Shown piece after piece: positions 27,884 through 38,464 of a stretch of 64,000 nt of DNA. The stretch comes from Aquamicrobium aerolatum DSM 21857 (GTDB lineage Bacteria; Pseudomonadota; Alphaproteobacteria; Rhizobiales; Rhizobiaceae). A model generated the notes under the pieces. The model had not been told where the DNA came from. It did not search any database and was given only the letters and a program-made list of their open reading frames with translations. The DNA lies in contig NZ_FORF01000010.1 in NCBI RefSeq assembly GCF_900113935.1, positions 91,464-155,463 on the forward strand, given 5' to 3'. Numbering within the stretch: the stretch's first letter is position 1; each line of letters starts with the position of its first letter. The position numbers were made by a program, and so were the translations under genes.

Positions 27884-29164
27884 TCAAGAGTTTCGGCTCT
27901 TTTCGTGCCCCGTTTCCGTATTTCCGGTCTCATTCTCGTGTCTGGACGTCGGTTTGGGGACAAGTCGGGCGAAGATTGTGGACGTGCGGAGCAGGGCTGT
28001 GAAACGGCCACGCTCGTCGCTGGGAGCGGCCGGGCGCTTTCTCATCCGATAGAGGATTAGGACGATGAAAACCGCGTAGATCACGGACGTGAATGAAAAC
28101 AGTGCGTGTGGGCCGTACCACTCCATCATCGCTGCGGCGGCGAACGGTCCGCCGATGGCACCGAACGAGTAGAACAACATGAGCGCAGCGTTGATCATGA
28201 CGAACTCGTTCGGCTTGGCGCGATCATTCGCATGGGCCGCCGAGAGAGAAAAAAGCGGCATCGCGAACGCACCGAAGACGAAGATCAGCGCGAAATTGAG
28301 CAGACGGTCGCTGCTTCCTGCCAGCATCAGAATGATAGCAACGGCAAGTGCGAGCGCGGTGGTCGCCAACAGGACAGTGCGCCGGTCGCTCCGGTCGGAG
28401 GCATAGCCGAGCGGATACTGGATCATCGCGCCACCGATGATCGACAGGCTGACGAATGTCGCCACGTCGGCCACCGACATGCCGATTGCCTGCGCATAGA
28501 CCGGTGACATTGTACGGAAAGCGCTGTTGGTCATGCCAATCGCCACGCAGCCAATCGCGGCAATGGGAGAAATTTGCCAGGCCCGGCGCAAATCAAGCTT
28601 CACATCGTCCGGCGGGACCGGATTCGAACGGTCAGCAAGCGACACCGGCACCAGTGACAACGAAATCATCATCGCCATTACGGCGAAGATCGGAAAGCCT
28701 TCCGGTCCGATGATCGGAATCAGGAACTGTGCGCCCGTGACCGCGCCCAGATCGACGATGCGATAAAGCCCAAGAACCCGTGCGCGCGCCGAATTTGGGA
28801 CACCTGAATTGAGCCAGCTTTCCATCACCGTGAACAGCCCGGCAAAACAGATGCCGCTGAAAAAGCGCGCCACGGTCCAGATGCCTTCGTCCACGACAGT
28901 GGCCATCAGTAGCGTCGCGGATGCAGCGATGGCGGCGAGGGCGGAAAAGGCGCGGATGTGGCCGACGGCCCGCAGCATGCGGATAATGATCAGGCATCCG
29001 ATTAGAAAGCCCGCGAAGTATGCGGTGCCCATGAAGCCGATGCTGCTGGCCGAAAAGCCCTCCTGGGCGCCGCGCACCGCGATCAAGGTTCCCTGAAGCC
29101 CGTTCCCTGCCAGCAGGATGCCTGCTGCGGTAAGAATGGGAATGAGCGGTCGTATACTGTTCAT
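27884..29164 (-). CDS. MFS transporter (YcaD/sugar-like major facilitator)
   Basis: 426-aa major facilitator with about 12 predicted membrane helices and the loop 8-9 motif ASDRSDRRTVLL, corresponding to the conserved GxxSDRxGRR loop. The N-terminal half (RGAQEGFSASSIGFMGTAYFAG has the typical first loop) resembles the YcaD/DUF894-type MFS proteins. The C-terminus is a long charged tail rich in Glu, Thr, Asn and Arg. Substrate unknown. It is divergent from aspS across 244 bases. A very long open frame on the same strand that runs through aspS is not coding. Confidence 0.85.
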   Translation of the reverse strand: MNSIRPLIPILTAAGILLAGNGLQGTLIAVRGAQEGFSASSIGFMGTAYFAGFLIGCLIIIRMLRAVGHIRAFSALAAIAASATLLMATVVDEGIWTVARFFSGICFAGLFTVMESWLNSGVPNSARARVLGLYRIVDLGAVTGAQFLIPIIGPEGFPIFAVMAMMISLSLVPVSLADRSNPVPPDDVKLDLRRAWQISPIAAIGCVAIGMTNSAFRTMSPVYAQAIGMSVADVATFVSLSIIGGAMIQYPLGYASDRSDRRTVLLATTALALAVAIILMLAGSSDRLLNFALIFVFGAFAMPLFSLSAAHANDRAKPNEFVMINAALMLFYSFGAIGGPFAAAAMMEWYGPHALFSFTSVIYAVFIVLILYRMRKRPAAPSDERGRFTALLRTSTIFARLVPKPTSRHENETGNTETGHEKSRNS

Positions 29165-29408
29165 TGACGCCAGCAGGTAAGAGAACCAAGTCGACCTTCT
29201 CTATAGGTCGATGCTGCGCACTATGCCACGGACAATTGCGGGACTGTGCTGGTCCAGTGTCGATTGCACCCTGTTCAAAAGTCTCGTGAAGTTGCCGACG
29301 AGGCTGCTGCAACTTGACAAAAGTGCGCGCGCATGCGCTTTTCCGCCCCAATTTGGCGCTGGGATTCCGTTTCCGGCTCGACCTCTCTATCCGGACTTGC
29401 TCATGACC

Positions 29409-31199
29409 ATGCATCGTTATCGCAGCCATACTTGCGCTCAGTTGAGAAAGGCCGATGTCGGCCAGGCCGTTCGTCTTTCCGGCTGGGTTCATCGTGTCCG
29501 TGACCATGGTGGACTTCTGTTCATCGATATCCGCGACCATTATGGCCTGACGCAGATTGTCGCCGATCCGGACTCGCCTTGTTTCAAGGTGGCTGAAACC
29601 GTTCGCGGCGAATGGGTCATTCGCGTTGATGGCGAGGTGAAGGCGCGCACCGACGAGACGATCAACACGAACCTGCCGACGGGCGAAATCGAAGTGTTCG
29701 CGCAGGACATGGAAGTGCTGTCCGCAGCCAAGGAACTGCCGCTGCCGGTGTTCGGCGAGCCGGACTATCCGGAAGACATCCGTCTGAAATACCGCTTCCT
29801 CGACCTTCGTCGCGAAACGCTGCACAAGAACATTGTCCAGCGTATGAACATCATTTCGGCGATGCGCAACGGCATGAGTGCTCGCGGCTTTGCTGAATAC
29901 ACGACGCCGATCCTGACCGCCTCGTCGCCGGAAGGCGCACGTGACTTCCTCGTGCCGAGCCGTATCCATCCGGGCAAGTTCTTTGCGCTGCCGCAGGCGC
30001 CGCAGCAGTACAAGCAGCTGCTGATGGTTGCCGGCTTCGACCGGTATTTCCAGATTGCGCCTTGCTTCCGCGATGAAGACCCGCGTGCTGACCGCCTGCC
30101 GGGCGAGTTCTATCAGCTCGACGTCGAGATGAGCTTCGTTACCCAGGAAGACATCTGGGCGACGATGGAGCCGATGATGACGGCGGTGTTCGAGGAGTTC
30201 GCCGACGGCAAGCCGGTGACCAAGGAGTGGCCACGAATTCCTTACGACGTCGCGATGCGCAAATATGGTTCCGACAAGCCGGACCTGCGCAACCCGATCA
30301 TCATGGAAGAAGTGTCTGACCATTTCCGCGGGTCGGGCTTCAAGGTGTTTGCAAACATCCTGGCCGGCAGCGACAAGGCTGAAGTCTGGGCAATCCCGGC
30401 CAAGACCGGCGGCAGCCGCGCGTTCTGCGACCGCATGAATTCGTGGGCGCAGGGCGAGGGCCAGCCGGGCCTTGGCTATATCTTCTGGCGCAAGGAAGGT
30501 GACAAGCTCGAAGGCGCTGGACCGCTTGCCAAGAATATTGGCGAGGAGCGCACAGAAGCCATCCGCCAGCAACTCGGTCTCGACGATGGCGATGCCTGCT
30601 TCTTCGTGGCAGGTGACCCGAAGAAGTTCGTCAGCTTTGCGGGTGCGGCACGTACCCGCGCAGGTGAGGAACTCAATCTGGTCGACCGCGACCGGTTCGA
30701 GCTTTGCTGGATTGTCGACTTCCCGTTCTACGAGTGGAACGAAGACGAAAAGAAGATCGATTTCGCGCATAATCCGTTCTCGATGCCGCAGGGTGGCCTT
30801 GAGGCACTGGAAGGCTCCGATCCGCTGTCGCTCAAGGCGTATCAGTATGATGCCGTCTGCAACGGCTTCGAGATCGCGTCGGGCTCGATCCGTAACCAGT
30901 CGCCGGAACTGATGGTCAAGGCGTTCGAGAAGGTTGGTTTGAGCCAGGCGGATGTGGAAGAGCGCTTTGGTGGTCTTTATCGCGCGTTCCAGTATGGCGC
31001 GCCGCCGCACGGCGGTTGTGCATTCGGTATCGACCGCGTGGTGATGCTGCTCGTCGGCGCGAAGAACCTGCGCGAAATCTCGCTGTTCCCGATGAACCAG
31101 CAGGCGCAGGATCTGCTGATGAACGCGCCATCGGAGGCACAGCCGTCGCAGTTGCGCGAATTGCACCTGCGGACCGTGGCGCCGCAGAAGGACGCCTAG
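29409..31199 (+). CDS. aspS: Aspartyl-tRNA synthetase (likely non-discriminating type possible)
   Basis: Class II aminoacyl-tRNA synthetase, 596 aa, bacterial type with insertion (GAD) domain. N-terminal OB-fold anticodon domain ([20 protein letters not shown]), class II motif 2 ([10 protein letters not shown]) and motif 3 ([13 protein letters not shown]) are intact. The start is taken at ATG 29409 (MHRYRSHTC), the family norm; ATG 29403 is two codons upstream. CTTGAC at 29312-29317 is a possible -35 element. Whether it also charges tRNA-Asn depends on presence of gatCAB and asnS elsewhere, which cannot be seen here. Two stem-loops follow the stop. Confidence 0.96.
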   Translation: MHRYRSHTCAQLRKADVGQAVRLSGWVHRVRDHGGLLFIDIRDHYGLTQIVADPDSPCFKVAETVRGEWVIRVDGEVKARTDETINTNLPTGEIEVFAQDMEVLSAAKELPLPVFGEPDYPEDIRLKYRFLDLRRETLHKNIVQRMNIISAMRNGMSARGFAEYTTPILTASSPEGARDFLVPSRIHPGKFFALPQAPQQYKQLLMVAGFDRYFQIAPCFRDEDPRADRLPGEFYQLDVEMSFVTQEDIWATMEPMMTAVFEEFADGKPVTKEWPRIPYDVAMRKYGSDKPDLRNPIIMEEVSDHFRGSGFKVFANILAGSDKAEVWAIPAKTGGSRAFCDRMNSWAQGEGQPGLGYIFWRKEGDKLEGAGPLAKNIGEERTEAIRQQLGLDDGDACFFVAGDPKKFVSFAGAARTRAGEELNLVDRDRFELCWIVDFPFYEWNEDEKKIDFAHNPFSMPQGGLEALEGSDPLSLKAYQYDAVCNGFEIASGSIRNQSPELMVKAFEKVGLSQADVEERFGGLYRAFQYGAPPHGGCAFGIDRVVMLLVGAKNLREISLFPMNQQAQDLLMNAPSEAQPSQLRELHLRTVAPQKDA

Positions 31200-31225
31200 G
31201 TCTTTCACTTTCTGGTATTTGGAGA

Positions 31226-31256
31226 ACGGCGCGACATCGATCGCGCCGTTTTCTTT
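31226..31256 (+). terminator. Terminator of aspS
   Basis: CGGCGCGA (31228-31235 region) pairs with TCGCGCCG ending near 31248 across a short loop, followed by TTTTCTTTT. Located 27 bases after the aspS stop. Confidence 0.8.
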
Positions 31257-31263
31257 TGGCAGA

Positions 31264-31294
31264 CAAAAAAAAGCCCGGTCAAGCCGGGCTTTTG
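31264..31294 (-). terminator. Terminator of the 31312-32493 gene
   Basis: The hairpin AGCCCGG (from 31272) with CCGGGCT (to 31290) is preceded on the plus strand by eight A, which read as eight T after the stem on the minus strand. A shorter T-run follows on the plus strand, so it may act in both directions. Confidence 0.85.
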
Positions 31295-31311
31295 GTTGAT
31301 TGAGAAGCTGA

Positions 31312-32493
31312 TCAATCGTTGGCCGTCACGGTTACGCCCAGCGTCTTGGTCAGCTTTTTGGGATCTGACATCACATCCGCCGCGAGAAGCGCAAATGGGA
31401 CTGGTGCGGATGGAGCTGCCCGGACTGTCAGGTTCTTCGGATCGTCGAGGAATTTGCCGACAGCCTGCATCGCTTCCGCGGTCAGTTCAGCATTGCCAAG
31501 CTGACCCAGCAGGAATGGCAATACAGCCTTCGCCTGATTGGCGATGTCGGTGGGCTTCATGCCCTGCGTTTCGGCCAGATAGTTGAGCAGCTTGTTGGTC
31601 AGGGAAGCGTCTGTGAATTTCACTGACGTGCTGTGGAAAATCAGCTGCTGCATCAGGCCGAGGATAGCTAGTCCCTGGCTTGACGTGTCGCCATCCGGAT
31701 TAGCAGCGATCTGTGCCTGCAGTTCGCGCAGCGATGCCAGGAATGCCGGGGTGTACCCGCCCATGTCGAAGGTAAGGCCAAATGTACCGGCATTGTCGAC
31801 GACGGTATCGTAGTGCGACAGGACGAAGCGTCCATCTGTCGGCTGCCAGTAACCGTCGAAAGAAAGCGAGCCGGTGACTTCTTCAAGATCCAGCGCTGCC
31901 AGGACTGCTTGCTGGTCTTCGTCATCCACGACAGTGAGGTTGAGATAGAATTTGTCAGCGCTGCCCGAATAGGTCATTGGCTCGCCATTTGCGGGCGCTG
32001 TCATGCGCGTGACGAAATCGCTGAGGGAAACAACCTCGTCATCGCTCACCGTCACCGACATGCTGCCGATGGAGGCTTTTTCGTAGAAAATCGAACCGCC
32101 AAACTGGTCGATCTGCGAGTCTTCCGGGAGAAGCACGCCAGCCATGACCGCATCGTCGATCGACACCGTCGAGGTCTCGTCGCCGACTTCCATCGGATCG
32201 AAGACGATCTCTTTGATCAGATAGCCTTCGGCAGTGTTGCTGACACCATTCAGTGCGACGTCGCCGATCAACAGCTTGTCGTCGGCTGTGCCGGCTCGAA
32301 CATTGACCAGCACGGCATCGTCGCCGCGAATGTCGATGCGGTCCCATTCCAGAATCGCGCCTTGCATCTGCACGATTTCTTTCAGGCGCTCGGCTGCCAT
32401 TCCTGCCGTGTCTGCGAAAGCACCGGACAGGCTGGTGGTTACGAGAAGAAATGATAGGGGGAGCGCCCGCATATGCCTGTAGCTCAAATTCAT
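31312..32493 (-). CDS. Exported protein of unknown function
   Basis: 393-aa protein with a Sec signal peptide (ALPLSFLLVTTSLSGAFA, cleavage before DTAG). I do not recognise the family. The mature protein is acidic, has few cysteines, and shows several beta-rich stretches (WDRIDIRGDDAVLVNV, GSLSFDGYWQ) separated by an alpha-helical C-terminal third. This fits a periplasmic, perhaps YdgA/DUF945-like protein, but that is a guess. Start at 32493 (MNLSYRHMRALP); the ATG at 32472 would shorten the signal peptide by 7 residues and is also possible. Single gene, divergent from parC, ended by a good terminator. Confidence 0.75.
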   Translation of the reverse strand: MNLSYRHMRALPLSFLLVTTSLSGAFADTAGMAAERLKEIVQMQGAILEWDRIDIRGDDAVLVNVRAGTADDKLLIGDVALNGVSNTAEGYLIKEIVFDPMEVGDETSTVSIDDAVMAGVLLPEDSQIDQFGGSIFYEKASIGSMSVTVSDDEVVSLSDFVTRMTAPANGEPMTYSGSADKFYLNLTVVDDEDQQAVLAALDLEEVTGSLSFDGYWQPTDGRFVLSHYDTVVDNAGTFGLTFDMGGYTPAFLASLRELQAQIAANPDGDTSSQGLAILGLMQQLIFHSTSVKFTDASLTNKLLNYLAETQGMKPTDIANQAKAVLPFLLGQLGNAELTAEAMQAVGKFLDDPKNLTVRAAPSAPVPFALLAADVMSDPKKLTKTLGVTVTAND

Positions 32494-32559
32494 GGGGGAG
32501 ATTTCCTCTCGTGATCGGAATGTGAGATTTGTTGTCGGGGCGCGGGTAGATTCGATGTT

Positions 32560-32575
32560 TTGCGTGAAAACGCAA
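32560..32575. promoter_or_regulatory. Short perfect hairpin in the parC divergent region
   Basis: TTGCGT-GAAA-ACGCAA gives a 6-base stem with a GAAA (GNRA-type) loop on the plus strand. It lies about 70 bases upstream of the minus-strand gene's start and 110 before parC. Role unknown; it could be an operator palindrome. Confidence 0.35.
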
Positions 32576-32684
32576 CCTAAAGTATCGTGTTGAGCTTTGG
32601 ATAACATGACGCAGGACATTGCACTACCACGGCGCGGCTAAAGGAGCCCTTGCTCCGAATCACCCCGTCCATTAACCCGAATCC

Positions 32685-34967
32685 ATGGGAAAGAACCAGA
32701 ATCCGCCGGGCTCCAGCGGGGGCGATCATATTGAAACAGTCGATCTGCGTAAGGCTCTTGAGGACCGCTACCTCGCCTACGCTCTCTCGACAATCATGCA
32801 CCGGGCGTTGCCGGACGTTCGCGATGGGCTGAAGCCGGTTCATCGCCGGATCATGCACGCGATGCGGTTGCTGAGGTTGAACCCGGATCAGGGGTTTGCC
32901 AAGTGTGCCCGTATCGTCGGCGAGGTGATGGGTAAATTCCACCCGCACGGCGACCAGTCGATCTACGATGCGCTGGTGCGGCTCGCACAATCATTCTCGG
33001 TGCGTTATCCGCTGGTCGACGGGCAGGGTAACTTCGGCAATATCGACGGCGATAACGCAGCTGCGATGCGCTATACCGAAGCGCGGATGACCGATGTTGC
33101 GACCTCGCTGCTTGAAGGCATTACCGAGAACGCCGTCGATTTTCGTCTGACATACAATGAGGAAGACGAAGAGCCGATCGTCCTGCCGGGGGCGTTCCCC
33201 AATCTTCTGGCGAACGGATCGTCGGGAATCGCGGTGGGCATGGCGACCTCCATCCCGCCTCACAACGCCGCCGAATTGTGCAAGGCCGCGCTGCACCTGA
33301 TCGACCATCCCGAAGCCGAGGTCGAGGATCTGATGTCCTCGACGCCCAATGACGATCCGGACGAAAACATGGTGCGCGGACCGGACTTTCCGACCGGCGG
33401 TGTCATTGTCGATTCGTTCGATTCCATTCTGGAATCCTACAAGACAGGGCGGGGTTCTTTCCGGGTTCGTTCCAAGTGGCATTCCGAGGATCAGGGCCGC
33501 GGGACCTGGCAGATCGTCGTCACCGAGATTCCCTATGGGGTACAGAAGTCGCGGCTGATCGAGAAGATCGCTGAGTTGCTTCTGGCTCGCCGTTTGCCGC
33601 TGCTGGAAGATGTACGCGACGAAAGCGCGGAAGACGTCCGGCTTGTGCTGGTTCCCAAGAGCCGCACGGTGGACCCGGCGATCCTGATGGAGTCGCTGTT
33701 CAAGCTGACCGAGCTGGAAAGCCGGTTCCCGCTGAACATGAACGTTCTATCGCACGGCAAGGTGCCAGGTGTCCTGTCGCTGAAGCAGGTGCTTCGAGAG
33801 TGGCTCGACCACCGCAAGGACGTTTTGATACGTCGTTCGCGCTTCCGGCTGGACGAGATCGTTCGTCGCCTTGAGATTCTTGGCGGCTATCTGATCGCCT
33901 ATCTCAATCTCGATGAGGTCATCCGCATCATCCGCGAGGAAGATGAGCCCAAGCCGGTGATGATGGCCAAATGGGAGCTGACCGACCTTCAGGCGGAATC
34001 GATCCTCAACATGCGGCTGCGTTCGTTGCGCAAGCTCGAGGAATTCGAGATCCGCAAGGAGCATGACGCGCTATCCGAAGAAAAGGCGCAGATCGAAGCT
34101 CTTCTCGGTTCAGACGAGAAGCAGTGGAAGATGGTGCGTTGGGAGGTCGAGAAAGTCCGCGACCGCTTCGGCTCGACGACCGATCTCGGTCGCCGCCGTA
34201 CCCAGTTCGCTGACGCGCCGGATCATGACGTCGAAGATATTCATCAGGCGATGATCGAGCGCGAGCCGGTGACGGTGGTGGTCTCAGAAAAGGGCTGGCT
34301 CAGGGCGATGAAGGGCCATATGGCCGACTTCTCGACGCTCGCCTTCAAGGAGGGCGACAGCCTTAAGCTGGCGTTCCACGCACAGACCACCGACAAGATC
34401 CTGTTCCTGACCACGGGCGGAAAGTTCTTCACGATTGGAGCCGACAGGCTTCCGGGCGGGCGCGGCCATGGTGAGCCGATCCGTATCATGGTCGACATGG
34501 AAAACGATCAGTCGATCGTGACGGCGTTTGTCCACGATCCGGCGCGCACGCTTCTGCTGGCGTCCTATGCGGGCAACGGCTTCCTTGTGAAGGAAACGGA
34601 TGTCGTCGCGAATACCCGGAAGGGCAGGCAGGTGATGAACGTCAAACTGCCGGACGAGGCCAAGTTGTGCCTGCCGGTGACGGGTGATCACGTCGCGATC
34701 GTTGGCGAGAACCGAAAGATGCTGGTGTTCCCGCTGGCCGAGATGCCCGAGATGACGCGTGGCAAGGGCGTCAGGCTGCAGAAGTACAAGGACGGGGGAG
34801 TGTCTGACGTCAAGACATTCAGCCTGGAAACGGGACTGTCCTGGCTCGACTCTGCCGACCGCACGTTCAACCGCACAAAAGACGAGCTGGTTGAATGGAT
34901 CGGCGCACGGGCAAGCGCTGGCCGGATGGTGCCGAAGGGCTTCCCGCGGACCGGAAAATTCGGCTAG
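32685..34967 (+). CDS. parC: DNA topoisomerase IV subunit A
   Basis: Breakage-reunion subunit of topoisomerase IV, 760 aa. N-terminal winged-helix CAP region has [17 protein letters not shown] near 39-55 and the catalytic tyrosine Y130 in [10 protein letters not shown]. The C-terminal ~250 residues form the beta-pinwheel DNA-wrapping domain. No GyrA box (QRRGGKG-like) is seen and the N-terminal context fits ParC rather than GyrA. Single gene with a terminator-like hairpin behind it. Confidence 0.96.
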   Translation: MGKNQNPPGSSGGDHIETVDLRKALEDRYLAYALSTIMHRALPDVRDGLKPVHRRIMHAMRLLRLNPDQGFAKCARIVGEVMGKFHPHGDQSIYDALVRLAQSFSVRYPLVDGQGNFGNIDGDNAAAMRYTEARMTDVATSLLEGITENAVDFRLTYNEEDEEPIVLPGAFPNLLANGSSGIAVGMATSIPPHNAAELCKAALHLIDHPEAEVEDLMSSTPNDDPDENMVRGPDFPTGGVIVDSFDSILESYKTGRGSFRVRSKWHSEDQGRGTWQIVVTEIPYGVQKSRLIEKIAELLLARRLPLLEDVRDESAEDVRLVLVPKSRTVDPAILMESLFKLTELESRFPLNMNVLSHGKVPGVLSLKQVLREWLDHRKDVLIRRSRFRLDEIVRRLEILGGYLIAYLNLDEVIRIIREEDEPKPVMMAKWELTDLQAESILNMRLRSLRKLEEFEIRKEHDALSEEKAQIEALLGSDEKQWKMVRWEVEKVRDRFGSTTDLGRRRTQFADAPDHDVEDIHQAMIEREPVTVVVSEKGWLRAMKGHMADFSTLAFKEGDSLKLAFHAQTTDKILFLTTGGKFFTIGADRLPGGRGHGEPIRIMVDMENDQSIVTAFVHDPARTLLLASYAGNGFLVKETDVVANTRKGRQVMNVKLPDEAKLCLPVTGDHVAIVGENRKMLVFPLAEMPEMTRGKGVRLQKYKDGGVSDVKTFSLETGLSWLDSADRTFNRTKDELVEWIGARASAGRMVPKGFPRTGKFG

Positions 34968-34980
34968 GCGGCTGTCGACT

Positions 34981-35018
34981 GTCACGCACGAAACAACAAA
35001 ACGTGCGTGACGGAATTT
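34981..35018 (+). terminator. Terminator-like hairpin after parC
   Basis: GTCACGCACG (34981-34990) pairs perfectly with CGTGCGTGAC (35002-35011), 11-base loop, followed by GGAATTTT. It lies 13 bases after the parC stop. Confidence 0.75.
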
Positions 35019-35102
35019 TCTGTGCAGTTGTAAATCCGGAGATGTAGGCGCTACGTATAGTGTCGACAGCGTATTGGATGACCGACGCAGAAAGGCGATG
35101 AC

Positions 35103-36044
35103 ATGGCTGTCTATCGATATCCGAGCCCGCTCGGCTCTGAAATTACGTCCGAAGGCGCGTATCTCAATCGACGCTCGTTGATTGCCGGAGCGCTGGCGTC
35201 GATCCCGCTGCTTCATGGCGTGGAAGCTTCGGCCGAGACGCTCAAGAGCAAGCCGGGTCCATTTTCCACCGACGAAACGCCGACGTCCTTCATGGATGTG
35301 ACGAACTACAACAATTTCTACGAATTCGGCAGCGGCAAGTCGGACCCCGCCAGCAACAGTGGTGACTTCCGCCCCGAGCCATGGACCCTCGAAGTCGGTG
35401 GCCTCGTCGCCAAGCCGAAGACGTTCGACCTTGATGAGCTGCGCGGGTTTGACCTCGAGGATCGCCTCTATCGCATGCGCTGCGTTGAGGCGTGGTCGAT
35501 GGTCATTCCGTGGATCGGTTTCCCATTGTCAGCGCTTCTCGATCAGGTTGAGCCGCTGGGCAGCGCGAAGTATGTCGCATTTGAAACCGTCGTGCGGCCC
35601 GAGGAAATGGGCGGCCAGCGTGGGCTGTTTCAACCGCTCCCATGGCCATATGTTGAGGGCCTGCGGCTGGACGAGGCCCGTCACCCGCTGGCAATCCTCG
35701 CAGTTGGTCTCTACGGCCAGACACTGCCCAATCAGAATGGCGCGCCAGTGCGTCTGGTGGTGCCGTGGAAGTACGGCTTCAAGGGCATCAAGTCGATTGT
35801 CAAGATGACGCTGGTTGAAGAGCAGCCAGTCTCAAGCTGGGAGCGGCTGCAGCCGTCCGAGTATGGGTTCTACGCCAATGTAAACCCGGCGGTAGACCAT
35901 CCGCGCTGGAGCCAGGCAACGGAAATACGGATCGGGGAAGGGGGCTTTTTGAGCCCTGGCCGTCGCGAGACGCTTCCCTTCAACGGCTATGCCGAACAGG
36001 TTGCCAGCATCTACGACGGAATGGATCTTGCAGCGAACTACTAG
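35103..36044 (+). CDS. msrP: Protein-methionine-sulfoxide reductase catalytic subunit MsrP
   Basis: Periplasmic molybdoenzyme (YedY/MsrP) that repairs oxidised methionines in envelope proteins, fed by the membrane heme protein MsrQ. The 313-aa protein has a twin-arginine signal ([12 protein letters not shown] at 21-32) and the molybdenum-ligand cysteine C127 in [10 protein letters not shown], followed by the sulfite-oxidase-type fold. It carries a single molybdopterin (MPT) and needs MoaD/MoaE products. Its stop is followed after 4 bases by msrQ. Confidence 0.96.
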   Translation: MAVYRYPSPLGSEITSEGAYLNRRSLIAGALASIPLLHGVEASAETLKSKPGPFSTDETPTSFMDVTNYNNFYEFGSGKSDPASNSGDFRPEPWTLEVGGLVAKPKTFDLDELRGFDLEDRLYRMRCVEAWSMVIPWIGFPLSALLDQVEPLGSAKYVAFETVVRPEEMGGQRGLFQPLPWPYVEGLRLDEARHPLAILAVGLYGQTLPNQNGAPVRLVVPWKYGFKGIKSIVKMTLVEEQPVSSWERLQPSEYGFYANVNPAVDHPRWSQATEIRIGEGGFLSPGRRETLPFNGYAEQVASIYDGMDLAANY

Positions 36045-36048
36045 CCCG

Positions 36049-36678
36049 ATGATCGCGTCGCGCGTTTGGCGTTCCGCCAGCGTCTGGCTGGTCTATGTCG
36101 TGGGTTTTGTGCCCGCTGCGTGGTACTTCTACCTCGGGGCGACAGGCCAGATCCCCGGCAACGCGGTCAAGGTGTTCGAGCATTTGCTCGGCGTTTGGGC
36201 TCTGCGTTTTCTGCTCGTCACGCTGGCGGTGACGCCGATCCGCGACCTTTTTGGCATCAATCTCATCCGCTACCGACGCGCGCTTGGGCTGCTCGCCTTC
36301 TGGTACGTCGTGATGCATTTCTCGACCTATATGATCCTCGATCAGGCGCTTAATTTTCAGGTCATCGTCAATGACATTGCCAAGCGTCCATTCATCACGA
36401 TCGGGATGGCTTCGTTTGCGCTCCTGATTCCCCTCGCAATCACGTCGAACTCATGGTCGATCAGGAAGCTGGGATCACGTTGGAACAGCCTGCACAAGCT
36501 GAGCTACGTCATCATTCTGGGCGGCGCGCTGCATTATCTGATGGCAGTGCGGGTGATCACACCCGAGCCGGCGATTTACATGGCGATAGCGGCTGTTCTC
36601 GTCGGCTACCGCCTCTTTTTTCGCTCGCGTGTTCTTGCATGGCGCAAGCAGCGAAGGGCGGTGGCGATGGCGCGCTAG
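36049..36678 (+). CDS. msrQ: Heme-binding membrane subunit MsrQ
   Basis: Inner-membrane b-type heme protein of the ferric reductase-like transmembrane family that passes electrons from the quinone pool or a flavoreductase to MsrP. The 209-aa protein has about six membrane helices and the expected heme-ligand histidines H90 (VVMHFSTY), H149 (SLHKLSY) and H162 (LHYLMAV). The ATG at 36049 overlaps no gene and is used because it is 4 bases after the msrP stop; the longer frame back to 35989 lies inside msrP. Confidence 0.94.
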   Translation: MIASRVWRSASVWLVYVVGFVPAAWYFYLGATGQIPGNAVKVFEHLLGVWALRFLLVTLAVTPIRDLFGINLIRYRRALGLLAFWYVVMHFSTYMILDQALNFQVIVNDIAKRPFITIGMASFALLIPLAITSNSWSIRKLGSRWNSLHKLSYVIILGGALHYLMAVRVITPEPAIYMAIAAVLVGYRLFFRSRVLAWRKQRRAVAMAR

Positions 36679-36846
36679 CTGGGTTTTCCTTGTTTGGGGG
36701 CGTAAGGCCGGTCGCATCGCGCGGATGCCTGCTCTGATGAGCCCTATATCGGCGTCTCTCCTGTGAATTGTCCATGTCAAGACCAAGCATCCGGTGGCGT
36801 GGGGTGCTATGCCAGTCGCATCATCGCAATAGGAACCGAGGCAGCC

Positions 36847-38364
36847 ATGAAGGTCGGCATCGATCTGGGGACGGGCGCCGGTGGCGCATCCGCAACCGTC
36901 GACCTTGAAGAACTGCTCGCAACGCGCTTGTTGGTGCAGGGCAATTCCGGATCAGGAAAGTCTCATCTGCTACGTCGCCTGCTCGAACAGTCGGCTCCGT
37001 GGGTGCAGCAATGTGTGATTGATCCAGAGGGCGATTTCGTCACTCTGGCGGATCGATTCGGCCATGTCGTTGTCGATGCCGCGCGCACCGAAACTGAATT
37101 GCAGCGGATCGCTGCGCGGATCAGGCAGCACCGCGTGTCGGTTGTTCTCAACCTTGAGGGGCTGGACGTCGAGCAGCAGATGCGAGCTGCCGCGGCATTC
37201 CTTGGCGGCATGTTCGATGCCGAGCGTGACTATTGGTACCCGGTGCTGGTCGTCGTGGACGAGGCGCAGCTTTTTGCCCCTGCAGCGGCAGGCGAAGTGT
37301 CGGACGAGGCGCGCAAACAATCTCTGGGCGCGATGACCAACCTGATGTGTCGGGGCCGAAAGCGCGGACTTGCCGGGGTCATCGCGACGCAGCGGCTTGC
37401 GAAGCTCGCCAAGAACGTTGCGGCGGAAGCATCGAATTTTCTGATGGGCCGCACGTTCCTCGACATCGACATGGCGCGTGCGGCTGACCTGCTCGGCATG
37501 GATCGGCGTCAGGCAGAACAGTTCCGCGATCTCGACCGTGGCCGGTTCGTTGCGCTCGGTCCCGCCATTTCGCGGCGACCGCTGCCGGTAGCCATCGGTG
37601 CTGTGGAGACGTCTGCACGTTCTGTCAGCCCGAAACTGATGCCGCTTCCGACAACGGCACCGGAAGATGCAGCCGATCTGATCTTCAAGGCATCACCCGA
37701 AGAACAACTCCTCCCTGTGCGCCGGCCGGTGGCGCCGCCTCCGCCGATTCCGACGGCAGAGCTGCTTGAAAAGCTGGTGAAGGCTCGACCGGAACCTGCC
37801 CCGGTCGAGGCACCTTCATTGTTTCCCGAGATCGATGAGGAAGAGCGCAGCGCCGCGCTTGATGCTGTGATGCGTGAGATCGTCGAAGATCCGGAAGCTG
37901 CCTTCCGTTCAGTCGCCGTGCTTTATCAGGACTTTCTGGTGCGCTGCCGTATCCATCGCGTGCCCGGCGCAGCTCTTGATCTTGCCGCGTTCAAGCGCAG
38001 GCTGGCCATCGCGCGTGCGGGTGTGGACGAGCAGATATCGGCGGGCGACAGCTGGCAACAAGCGTTGAAATTGTCCGAGACCCTGACGGATGACATTCAG
38101 GGCGTTTTCCTGATCGTCGCACGGGCGGCGATTTCGAGCGAGCCATGCCCGTCGGATGCGGTGCTGGCTCGGGCTTACGGCACGCACTCGCCTTCGCGCG
38201 CCCGCCGGCTCCTGACCTATTTTGAAGAACGTGGACTGCTGGTCGTGCGCACGGACTTCCACGGCTTGCGGATCGTCGTTTTCCCGGACCTTGACGCGGA
38301 AACAGCGCCCGGTGATCCAAATGCGCCTGACACGGGCGATGAGACCCGCGACGCGGCAGAGTAA
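36847..38364 (+). CDS. HerA-like ATP-binding protein (DUF87 type)
   Basis: 505-aa protein with a Walker A GNSGSGKS at 32-39, Walker B VLVVVDEAQLF near 135-145, and the QR-motif VIATQRLAKLAKNV near 178-191, typical of HerA/VirB4-like (DUF87/DUF853) ring ATPases of the FtsK-HerA superfamily. After residue 260 a proline-rich linker leads to a helical and winged-helix-like C-terminal part (SRARRLLTYFEERGLLVV). No NurA nuclease partner is next to it. The ATG at 36847 is preferred to a start at 36763 because of the beta-strand start MKVGIDLG. DNA-related motor function is inferred from superfamily; the actual role is unknown. Confidence 0.85.
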   Translation: MKVGIDLGTGAGGASATVDLEELLATRLLVQGNSGSGKSHLLRRLLEQSAPWVQQCVIDPEGDFVTLADRFGHVVVDAARTETELQRIAARIRQHRVSVVLNLEGLDVEQQMRAAAAFLGGMFDAERDYWYPVLVVVDEAQLFAPAAAGEVSDEARKQSLGAMTNLMCRGRKRGLAGVIATQRLAKLAKNVAAEASNFLMGRTFLDIDMARAADLLGMDRRQAEQFRDLDRGRFVALGPAISRRPLPVAIGAVETSARSVSPKLMPLPTTAPEDAADLIFKASPEEQLLPVRRPVAPPPPIPTAELLEKLVKARPEPAPVEAPSLFPEIDEEERSAALDAVMREIVEDPEAAFRSVAVLYQDFLVRCRIHRVPGAALDLAAFKRRLAIARAGVDEQISAGDSWQQALKLSETLTDDIQGVFLIVARAAISSEPCPSDAVLARAYGTHSPSRARRLLTYFEERGLLVVRTDFHGLRIVVFPDLDAETAPGDPNAPDTGDETRDAAE

Positions 38365-38464
38365 TATCTGGCCTGCTAAAGCGCGTCGCGATCTTTCAGA
38401 TTCGCTGCTTGTTTCTACGCATGTCTTTATCCCGCAACCGGCTCCCCCGTTCGGAAGACATGCA

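Noticed and set aside
28632..31208. 858-codon open frame on the minus strand across aspS
   Set aside because: It lies antisense to the unmistakable aspS gene and its translation has no family character. It is an artefact of high GC and strong codon bias.
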